This document shows, piece after piece, positions 16,854 through 23,419 of a stretch of DNA of 64,000 bases. Source of the stretch: an uncultured Eubacteriales bacterium. GTDB lineage: Bacteria; Bacillota; Clostridia; Peptostreptococcales; Anaerovoracaceae. The stretch is taken from positions 62,001-126,000 of the forward strand of contig UQNJ01000003.1 of NCBI GenBank assembly GCA_900542295.1. Direction: 5' to 3'. A program made the position numbers and the translations under genes. The notes beneath the pieces are model-generated. The model was not told the DNA's origin. It was given only the letters and a program-made list of their open reading frames with translations, and ran no database searches. Numbering within the stretch: position 1 is the first letter of the stretch; the number at the start of each line of letters is the position of its first letter.

Positions 16854-17516
16854 ATGGATATTTTTCAAATTGCAATAGACGGACCGGGAGGAGCAGGCAA
16901 ATCAACTGTTGCAAAGGCCGTTGCACAGAAACTGAATATAGAATATATAGATACAGGAGCAATGTACAGAGCTTTTGGCCTTAAGATGCTCAGGCTTGGT
17001 ATGGCTATGGAAGATAATGAAAAGCTTAGACAGCTGCTTAGTGAGACGGTTATAGACTTTAAAAACGGAAATACGATTCTGGATGGAGAGGTGGTAAACA
17101 ATCTCATAAGGACACAGGAAGTTTCGATGGCAGCATCAGGATGTTCGGCGTTTCCGGCAGTAAGAGAAAAAATGGTCGAGATTCAGCAGAATATGGGCAG
17201 AACAAAGAGCGTTATAATGGATGGACGGGATATATGCGAAGTGGTATTTCCGTCGGCAAAATACAAATTTTTTGTAACGGCAGATACAGAGGAAAGGGCA
17301 AAAAGACGATATTCAGAGTTGACGGCAAAAGGTGAAAATGTCAGCTATGAGCAGGTTTTGGAGCAGATACGGGAAAGGGATTTAAAAGATTCTACGAGGT
17401 CTGCGAGTCCTATGAAAAAAGCTCCTGATGCGGAGCTTTTAGACACTACACATATGACTGCTGAAGAAGCTGTGGACTATATATGCAATAAAGTTTTAAG
17501 TGATATAGAAGCATAA
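16854..17516 (+). CDS. cmk: Cytidylate kinase
   Basis: A 220-residue (d)CMP kinase that makes (d)CDP from ATP and (d)CMP. P-loop GPGGAGKST at 10-18, then DTGAMYR, the CMP-binding segment MDGRDICEVVFP and the LID motif RDLKDSTRSASPMKKAPDA, in the correct order. Length is standard. It starts 2 bp after nrdR and ends at a hairpin that also covers the ribosome binding site of the next gene. Confidence 0.96.
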   Translation: MDIFQIAIDGPGGAGKSTVAKAVAQKLNIEYIDTGAMYRAFGLKMLRLGMAMEDNEKLRQLLSETVIDFKNGNTILDGEVVNNLIRTQEVSMAASGCSAFPAVREKMVEIQQNMGRTKSVIMDGRDICEVVFPSAKYKFFVTADTEERAKRRYSELTAKGENVSYEQVLEQIRERDLKDSTRSASPMKKAPDAELLDTTHMTAEEAVDYICNKVLSDIEA

Positions 17517-17521
17517 TAAAG

Positions 17522-17558
17522 ACCTCCAATGGAGAAAATAACCGTTGGAGGTTTTTTT
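17522..17558 (+). terminator. cmk terminator whose 3' arm contains the next gene's ribosome binding site
   Basis: Stem ACCTCCAA / TTGGAGGT (17522-17529 with 17545-17552), 15-nt loop, then six more T residues (17553-17558). The GGAGG at 17547-17551 in the 3' arm is the ribosome binding site for ATG 17559. When folded, the hairpin would stop transcription from cmk and also hide the ribosome binding site in any read-through RNA. Confidence 0.75.
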
Positions 17559-19181
17559 ATGGAAAAGATTCATGACAAGAGAGTAAAAGGAATAGCCTTA
17601 TTATTTTTAATATTGATTATTTTACTTGCGGCAAAGACTGCGTATATACAGATTTTCTGTCATGAGCGATTTGAAAGCGAGGCATCGATGCAGCAGGAAA
17701 TGGCTATAGAAGGACTTGATACAAGAGGCATGATTTTAGACAGGAATCTTATGCCGCTTACAGGAGGTGTAAAGGAATATTATTATATAATACCTGAAAG
17801 TCTTAAAAATAAGCGTCTTGAAGAGATTACGCAAGCTATGGGAGCAAAGCAGATAGCTAAAGACGGCTCTAAATATTTAGTCTACAAAACAGGAATATTT
17901 GATTATGAGAACGGTAAAATACTTGAGAATGATTATGAAGCGTATATTTTTTCCACAGCGGCAAGATATTCCGACAATCAGCTTGCCGCACACTTTATAG
18001 GGTATTTGAACGAAGATGAAAAGGTAGGTGTTTCCGGTATAGAGAAGATGTACCAGAAGACGCTCTGCTCTGACAACAGCAATCTTATGATAAGAGTTGA
18101 TGCAGGAGGAAATATACTGAGAGGCTTTTCTCCGGTTATAGAGACCGATTGCTGCAATGACAAAGGAAATGGTGTTATGAACAGCCGTTCGGTTGTGACA
18201 TCATTGGATCGAAGGCTACAGTATATGTGTGAAAAATCTCTATCTGAACATACAACGTCAGGCGCAGCTGTAGTAAGCCGCTGTGACACCGGCGAAATTT
18301 TGGCATGGGCTTCCGTGCCCTCATTTGATCCCGATGATATTGAGTCTTATCTGAACAGAGGTGACTGTCTTATTAACAAGGTCAGTCAGGGGGCTTATGC
18401 GCCGGGTTCTGTATTTAAGGTGGTAACTGCGGCAGCAGCAATGGAAAACAATATATGCGATGATAAAAAAACATTTGAATGTAAAGGAACCGTGACTGTA
18501 AACGGTATTACATTGGGCTGTTCCAATGCTCCTCCGGAAGGTCATGGAGAAATAGACATGAATGAGGCTATGGCTGTTTCATGCAACTGCTATTTTGCTC
18601 AGCTTGCAGAAGAAATAGGCAGTGAAAACATAGTTATGCAGGCAGAAAAAATGGGGTTTGGCAGAACTGTGCTTGACGGATTTCCCGAAGAAAGCATCGG
18701 AAATATACCGGATGTATCTGAGGTTGGCTCATGGGATGTAACAAACCTTGCAATAGGTCAGGGTGAAATACTTGCAACACCGCTTCAGATAAACAATATG
18801 ATATCACTGATAGCATCCGGAGGAAAGCTGATACCGGCAAGGATTGTTACAGGCGATGAAGAACATAAGAACAAGCAGCAGCCAAGACAAATATTAAAGC
18901 CTGAAACTGCACATTCAATTGAAAATATGCTTGCAAGCGTCATGGATATGGGAACAGGCAGTGCAGACTGGCAATTACCCGTCTGGGGAAAGACCGGCAC
19001 CGCCGAAGCAGGAGCCGGAGGAGAGGAAAAAAATTGCTGGTTTACCGGATATTGCAGTATCGGGACAGAAAAGTATGCTGTTACCGTATTTGCTCAGAAC
19101 GGCGTATCGGGTTCGGCTACAGCAATGCCTGTTTTTAAAGAAATAACTGAGTTCCTTAAAAAAGCATCAGAGAATAAATAG
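17559..19181 (+). CDS. Class B penicillin-binding protein (peptidoglycan transpeptidase)
   Basis: A 540-residue membrane-anchored transpeptidase. One N-terminal transmembrane segment (about 10-28) is followed by a short dimerisation domain with the usual TRGMILDRN motif, then the catalytic domain: SVFK (Ser284, Lys287), SCN (341-343), KTGTAE (478-483). It belongs to the PbpA/SpoVD/FtsI group; it is shorter than the PBP2 at 23416 and lacks PASTA domains. ATG 17559 is chosen because GGAGG lies 7 bases before it; an earlier in-frame ATG at 17529 falls inside the hairpin loop region. It converges on sigK and may serve septation or spore cortex/germ wall, which sequence cannot decide. Confidence 0.9.
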   Translation: MEKIHDKRVKGIALLFLILIILLAAKTAYIQIFCHERFESEASMQQEMAIEGLDTRGMILDRNLMPLTGGVKEYYYIIPESLKNKRLEEITQAMGAKQIAKDGSKYLVYKTGIFDYENGKILENDYEAYIFSTAARYSDNQLAAHFIGYLNEDEKVGVSGIEKMYQKTLCSDNSNLMIRVDAGGNILRGFSPVIETDCCNDKGNGVMNSRSVVTSLDRRLQYMCEKSLSEHTTSGAAVVSRCDTGEILAWASVPSFDPDDIESYLNRGDCLINKVSQGAYAPGSVFKVVTAAAAMENNICDDKKTFECKGTVTVNGITLGCSNAPPEGHGEIDMNEAMAVSCNCYFAQLAEEIGSENIVMQAEKMGFGRTVLDGFPEESIGNIPDVSEVGSWDVTNLAIGQGEILATPLQINNMISLIASGGKLIPARIVTGDEEHKNKQQPRQILKPETAHSIENMLASVMDMGTGSADWQLPVWGKTGTAEAGAGGEEKNCWFTGYCSIGTEKYAVTVFAQNGVSGSATAMPVFKEITEFLKKASENK

Positions 19182-19205
19182 AAAATCAGAAGGGAGGGCA
19201 TATAG

Positions 19206-19841
19206 TCAGTCCTCCCATTCCTTTAAGTATTCTTTCAGTTTGACTAATGCCTTTTTTTCTATTCGAGACACATATGAACGGCTGATATTAAGATCCTTGG
19301 CAATTTCGCGCTGAGGTTTCGGTTCGCTTCCGTCAAGACCGTACCGTGCATTTATTACGGCCTGTTCCCTTTGCGTAAGTGCTTCATTAAGAGCTTTCTT
19401 AAGATTGCCGACCTGTATTTTAAGGTCTATCGAGTCTACGATTTCATCTGTATCTGTACCCAGGATATCATTAAAGCTTATCTCATTGCCGTCTTTATCT
19501 ATGCCTATGGGCAGGCTGAGGGAAATTTCCTGCTTTATACGTTTTGAAGCTCTTATACTCATCAGGATTTCGTTTTCTATACACTTGGCAGCATAAGTTG
19601 CAAGTCTTGTTGATTTTTTGCCTGAATATGTATTTACCGCCTTTATTAGACCTATGGTGCCTATTGAAATTATATCATCCTGATTATTGCTGAAACTTGT
19701 GTATTTCTTGGCTATATGAGCTACAAGCCGCAGATTGTGTTCTATAAGTACGGCTTTTGCCGTAGGATCGTCTTGCTCAAGTAATTTGACGAAATGCTGT
19801 TCTTCCTTTTCTGTAAGTGGATTTGGAAAAGAAGTACTCAT
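19206..19841 (-). CDS. sigK: RNA polymerase sporulation sigma-K factor without pro-sequence
   Basis: A 211-residue late mother-cell sigma factor. Region 2 (IEHNLRLVAHIAKKY, IISIGTIGLIKAVNTY, RLATYAAKCIENEILM) and the region 4 helix-turn-helix (REIAKDLNISRSYVSRIEKKAL) match sigma-K. The protein starts MSTSFPNPLTEKEEQ, equivalent to just after the processing site in Bacillus (FPQPLSSSEEK), so the roughly 20-residue inhibitory pro-sequence is absent. GAGGGGG gives a good ribosome binding site, and an in-frame TAG ten codons upstream excludes an undetected pro-peptide. The gene is intact, with no skin-type insertion. Activity must therefore be controlled by transcription, as described for Clostridioides difficile. 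Confidence 0.92.
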   Translation of the reverse strand: MSTSFPNPLTEKEEQHFVKLLEQDDPTAKAVLIEHNLRLVAHIAKKYTSFSNNQDDIISIGTIGLIKAVNTYSGKKSTRLATYAAKCIENEILMSIRASKRIKQEISLSLPIGIDKDGNEISFNDILGTDTDEIVDSIDLKIQVGNLKKALNEALTQREQAVINARYGLDGSEPKPQREIAKDLNISRSYVSRIEKKALVKLKEYLKEWED

Positions 19842-19939
19842 ATATGTAACCCCCTCTATAGATTTAAACTATATGCATTAAGGAGATGTCCGGTGCTTGG
19901 CAATATACAAAAATGCAAGTACCTATTTGATATAGTAAT

Positions 19940-19971
19940 AAAACAGGCCGCCTTTTTAAGCGACCTGTTTT
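19940..19971 (-). terminator. Terminator of the DUF1540 gene
   Basis: Stem AAAACAGG / CCTGTTTT (19940-19947 with 19964-19971), extended inwards by GC pairs. It lies 16 bp past the stop of the minus-strand DUF1540 gene. The T run is on both strands, so it could work in both directions. Confidence 0.7.
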
Positions 19972-19987
19972 GTGAATCGGTATACGA

Positions 19988-20149
19988 TTATTTTTCAAAT
20001 GATAGGCAGTCTGTACATTGATCCATTGCGGGGTTGGCTTCGTGTGTTCCGACTGTTATTGAATCAAGAGCGCAGAAATTCTCTGTTTTTTCGTGATGTC
20101 TGCACTGGTCTACAGTGCATCTTATAGTCTGGTGTTTTTTACATCCCAT
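19988..20149 (-). CDS. Small cysteine-rich DUF1540 protein
   Basis: A 53-residue ORF read on the minus strand, starting with MGCKKHQTIRCTVDQC and ending MDQCTDCLSFEK. It has six cysteines (residues 3, 11, 16, 26, 45 and 48), five of them in the spacing typical of DUF1540 (C-x4-C, then C, then C-x2-C near the end), with the usual C-ALDSI-VGTHEA core. AGGAGG stands 8 bases upstream of the ATG and a terminator follows. DUF1540 proteins are small, probably metal-binding and common in spore-forming Clostridia; function is unknown. The neighbour sigK is on the same strand downstream but separated by the terminator. Confidence 0.9.
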   Translation of the reverse strand: MGCKKHQTIRCTVDQCRHHEKTENFCALDSITVGTHEANPAMDQCTDCLSFEK

Positions 20150-20226
20150 TTAATTGACCTCCTTATTTATTAAGCTCACAAAGTTATTATTACCGAAAAC
20201 TTCACAAATTATTACGGGAGTGATAC

Positions 20227-20255
20227 TTGTACTTTACGAGATAAAATGATATAAT
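20227..20255 (+). promoter_or_regulatory. Strong extended -10 promoter for the radC-mre operon
   Basis: TTGTAC (20227-20232), 17-bp spacer, TATAAT (20250-20255) with the extended element TGA immediately upstream. The radC start is 94 bp after the -10. The rest of the 200-bp space between the DUF1540 gene and radC shows nothing else. Confidence 0.7.
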
Positions 20256-20349
20256 TTTAGCCGATAATAGGCACATGACTTAAAAACTTTAAGGAGCTGA
20301 TCCGGAGTTTCATTTTGCATTTTTTTGAAAATTTTAAAAAGGAGCAAAA

Positions 20350-21027
20350 ATGAAAATAAAAGCATTGCCGGAATATGAGCGCCCTATGGAAAAATGTCTT
20401 TCTATAGGGGTTGAACGCCTGACTAACAGTGAGCTTATAGCCCTGTTGATAAATTCAGGTACAAGGGAAAAATCTGCCGTTGCGTTGGCAGAAGAAATAT
20501 TGGCGCAGGACCGTTCAGGCATAGGATATCTCAGAGAGAGCTCTGTTCAGGAGCTTATGAATATAAAGGGGATAGGAAGCTCAAAGGCAGCCCGGATAAT
20601 GGCGGCAGTTGAGCTTGGAAAGCGAATAGCTTCAACGCCTGTTCACAAAGGAATGAAAATACAAGACGACGAAGATGTTGCAAAGCTTTTTATGGAAGAA
20701 ATGAGGGGACTTAAGAAGGAAGTGTTCAAAGCTGTCCTGCTTGATTCCAAGGGCGGCGTAATATCAGTGGAAACCGTTTCCGTGGGGGAGCTTAGCAGCA
20801 CGATTGTTCATCCAAGAGAGGTCTTCAGCCAAGCTGTAAGAAAGAGTGCTGCTGCAATAGTTTTTGTACATAATCATCCCAGCGGTGAACCTATGCCCAG
20901 TGGGGAGGATATAGCCACAACCAATAGGCTTATAGAATGCGGAGAGCTTCTTGGCATTAGAGTAGTGGATCATTTGGTTATAGGAGACGGACAATATATG
21001 AGTCTTAGAGCCATGGGTAAAATCTAA
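20350..21027 (+). CDS. radC: RadC/YsxA family JAB-domain protein
   Basis: A 225-residue protein with an N-terminal helix-hairpin-helix-like domain (RPMEKCLSIGVERLTNSELIALL in adjoining blocks, then MNIKGIGSSKAARI) and a C-terminal JAB/MPN metalloprotease-like domain with VHNHPSGEPMPSGED, the H-x-H-x(n)-S-x-x-D zinc site. Despite the name, a DNA repair role is not supported for the family, and its reaction is unknown. AAGGAGC precedes ATG 20350. It sits directly before mreB, a conserved order in Firmicutes. Confidence 0.93.
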   Translation: MKIKALPEYERPMEKCLSIGVERLTNSELIALLINSGTREKSAVALAEEILAQDRSGIGYLRESSVQELMNIKGIGSSKAARIMAAVELGKRIASTPVHKGMKIQDDEDVAKLFMEEMRGLKKEVFKAVLLDSKGGVISVETVSVGELSSTIVHPREVFSQAVRKSAAAIVFVHNHPSGEPMPSGEDIATTNRLIECGELLGIRVVDHLVIGDGQYMSLRAMGKI

Positions 21028-21044
21028 AAATGAGGAGTAATGAT

Positions 21045-22100
21045 ATGTGTAGTTTATTTAAAGCAAAAGATATGGGAATTGATTTGGGAACAGCTAATAC
21101 GCTGATCTATGTAAAGGACAGCGGAATAATATTAAACGAACCCTCAGTTATAGCAGTAGATTCAGATACATCAAAGATATTGGCAGTAGGAGCCGATGCA
21201 AAAGCCATGTTAGGAAAAGCACCTAAGAATATATCAGTGGTAAGACCGCTTCAGGACGGTGTTATTTCGGACTTTGACAAGACCGCCGATATGCTCAAGA
21301 CTTTCATAGAAAGAGCTATGGAGCAGAAAAAAATGAGAAATTACAGAGTAGCGGTAGGGGTTCCTACAGGTGTTACAGAAGTTGAAAAACGTGCTGTGGA
21401 GGAAGTCGTAAGACAGATGGGTGCCACAGAGGTATATATACTTGAGGAACCTATGGCAGCAGCTATAGGAGCAGGGCTGCCTGTTGACGGAACAACCGGC
21501 TGCATGATTGCAGATATAGGCGGAGGCACAACAGATGTTGCCATAATCGCACTGGGCGGAGTGGTAGCCAGCACTTCTATAAGGCATGCGGGAGATAAGT
21601 TTAACGATGCGATAGTGCAGTATATCAGAAAGCGTCATGCACTTCTTATAGGTGATAAAACAGCGGAAGAGCTTAAGATAAACTTGGGATGTGCATGCAT
21701 GGATGTAGATGAATTTGGAAATGAAATTATTAAGACCATGAATGCAAGAGGAAGGGATATCATTTCGGGACTTCCGAAAACTCTTGAGATTACTAACAAG
21801 GACATGATGATTGCTCTTCAGGAATCTATGGATATAGTAGTAGATGCCGTAAAGGCAACTATCGAAAAAGCTCCTCCTGAAATCGCAGCCGATATAGCAG
21901 AAAACGGTATGATGCTTTCAGGCGGAGGAGCAAACATATATAACCTTGATAAGCTTATCAAGAAGAAGACAGACATGGATGTTGCTATAGCAGAAAACTC
22001 ATTTGAAGCTGTAGCATTGGGAACGGGAAAAGGCCTCGAGGATGTGGAAAAACTCAAGGTATATACAAGAAAAGCAAAGAGGAGAGGAACAGAAAATTAA
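21045..22100 (+). CDS. mreB: Rod shape-determining protein MreB
   Basis: A 351-residue bacterial actin that forms membrane-bound filaments and guides the elongation wall-synthesis complex. Actin-fold motifs are present: phosphate 1 GIDLGTANT near the start, phosphate 2 ADIGGGTTDVA in the middle, and SGGGANI near the end. Start 21045 (MCSLF) has AGGAG 8 bases upstream; an in-frame ATG at 21030 overlaps that site. It is followed by mreC, mreD and PBP2, so the whole elongasome core lies in one unit. Confidence 0.95.
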   Translation: MCSLFKAKDMGIDLGTANTLIYVKDSGIILNEPSVIAVDSDTSKILAVGADAKAMLGKAPKNISVVRPLQDGVISDFDKTADMLKTFIERAMEQKKMRNYRVAVGVPTGVTEVEKRAVEEVVRQMGATEVYILEEPMAAAIGAGLPVDGTTGCMIADIGGGTTDVAIIALGGVVASTSIRHAGDKFNDAIVQYIRKRHALLIGDKTAEELKINLGCACMDVDEFGNEIIKTMNARGRDIISGLPKTLEITNKDMMIALQESMDIVVDAVKATIEKAPPEIAADIAENGMMLSGGGANIYNLDKLIKKKTDMDVAIAENSFEAVALGTGKGLEDVEKLKVYTRKAKRRGTEN

Positions 22101-22103
22101 GAT

Positions 22104-22922
22104 ATGAAATGGATTAGAGAACACAAATTGATAGCCAGTCTGTTATCATTGCTGGTTGTTCTGGCAATGATATTTGTGCTGTCTGTGGTTACAGGTACGG
22201 GGGATAAATCTTTTGCTTCATTTGTAAATAACGGAGTTACAAAGGTTTCAGGCTTTCTTTCTTCTGTAGGAGGAAGTGTAAGAGATGGAATCGGCGGTAT
22301 TTTTTCAGGTGCAAGTAAACAAAAGGAAATAGATAAGCTTGAGGAAGAGATTGACAGATTAGAGAGAGAATTAGCTCAGGCCAAGTTGGAAGAGGGGCAG
22401 CTTGGGCAGCTCCAGGAATTATCCGGAATATTGAATTATGATTATACATCGCAGGTATTTAATGTTGTAACTGCTGATGTAAAGCTTAAAGACGGTTCTA
22501 ACTGGACAGGAATTTTTACTATAGACAGGGGAACTGAATCCGGAATATCATCAGGCAGCGTTGTTATTGACGGAGCCGGAATTGTGGGAACAGTTACAGA
22601 AGCAGGAGACGGATGGGCTAAAGTCAGACCGGTTATTTCAAGCGGAGATAAGATGAGCTTTAAGATGGCTCGTGACGGAAGCCAGCTCGGCATAGTTTCC
22701 GGAAATTCAAAGGGCAAATTGTCGGGATATATGTTGGATGATAGTTCAACCGTTGCGGAAGGCGATATTCTGATAAGCTCCGGTATGGGGAATTATCCGG
22801 AGGGCATAGAAATAGGAAGCGTCAAATCTGTAAAATATAACAGTGATAAGCTTATAAGAGAAATTACAGTGGAACCTTCGGTTAATTTTGCAAGTCTTAG
22901 GAAAGTTGCGGTGATAATATGA
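22104..22922 (+). CDS. mreC: Rod shape-determining protein MreC
   Basis: A 272-residue bitopic protein: short cytoplasmic tail, one transmembrane segment (about 8-31), a coiled coil (about 72-110, rich in EIDKLEEEIDRLEREL) and the extracytoplasmic double beta-barrel domain with the family's IDRGTESGI and SSGMGNYPEGIEIG motifs. It links MreB inside to PBP2 outside. It starts 3 bp after mreB and its end overlaps mreD by 4 nt. Confidence 0.95.
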   Translation: MKWIREHKLIASLLSLLVVLAMIFVLSVVTGTGDKSFASFVNNGVTKVSGFLSSVGGSVRDGIGGIFSGASKQKEIDKLEEEIDRLERELAQAKLEEGQLGQLQELSGILNYDYTSQVFNVVTADVKLKDGSNWTGIFTIDRGTESGISSGSVVIDGAGIVGTVTEAGDGWAKVRPVISSGDKMSFKMARDGSQLGIVSGNSKGKLSGYMLDDSSTVAEGDILISSGMGNYPEGIEIGSVKSVKYNSDKLIREITVEPSVNFASLRKVAVII

Positions 22923-23419
22923 AATACTGGAAGGCAGGAATATTTTTCCTGATAGCTTTTTTCATACAGACATCTCTGCTTAATTTAATAAGCGTAGGTA
23001 GTTATACACCTAACCTTCTCCTTTGCCTTGTTGTGATTTTTTCATTTTTATATGAAAAGGATATGTACGGTTTGGTTTATGGCGCTGTATTCGGATTGAT
23101 ATATGATGCATGCTACAGTTATGTCATAGGACCGACACCTATTGCACTGCTTTTGACAGCCGTACTGGTTCTGGTTTTGAGAGAGTATGCTAATATTGAG
23201 AATATAATAAGCATGTGGACTGTATCGACCCTATCATTCTTTTTTTATTATCTCGTAAATTGGGGACTTTATAAGATAGCGGGGACACCTTTAGGTCTTT
23301 CGTATGTATTCTCACATTCGGTATGGATTATACTTTATTCCCTCATTGTAATTACGATACTTTATATTTTTATGATAAAAAGAGTGGTTAAATATCACAA
23401 AGACAGGTATTTTAGATGA
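22919..23419 (+). CDS. mreD: Rod shape-determining protein MreD
   Basis: A 166-residue integral membrane protein with five to six hydrophobic segments and the GLVYGAVFGLIYDACYSYVIG stretch (seen over two parts) that typifies MreD. It overlaps mreC by 4 nt and PBP2 by 4 nt (ATGA junctions), which suggests translational coupling through the operon. Confidence 0.92.
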   Translation: MKYWKAGIFFLIAFFIQTSLLNLISVGSYTPNLLLCLVVIFSFLYEKDMYGLVYGAVFGLIYDACYSYVIGPTPIALLLTAVLVLVLREYANIENIISMWTVSTLSFFFYYLVNWGLYKIAGTPLGLSYVFSHSVWIILYSLIVITILYIFMIKRVVKYHKDRYFR

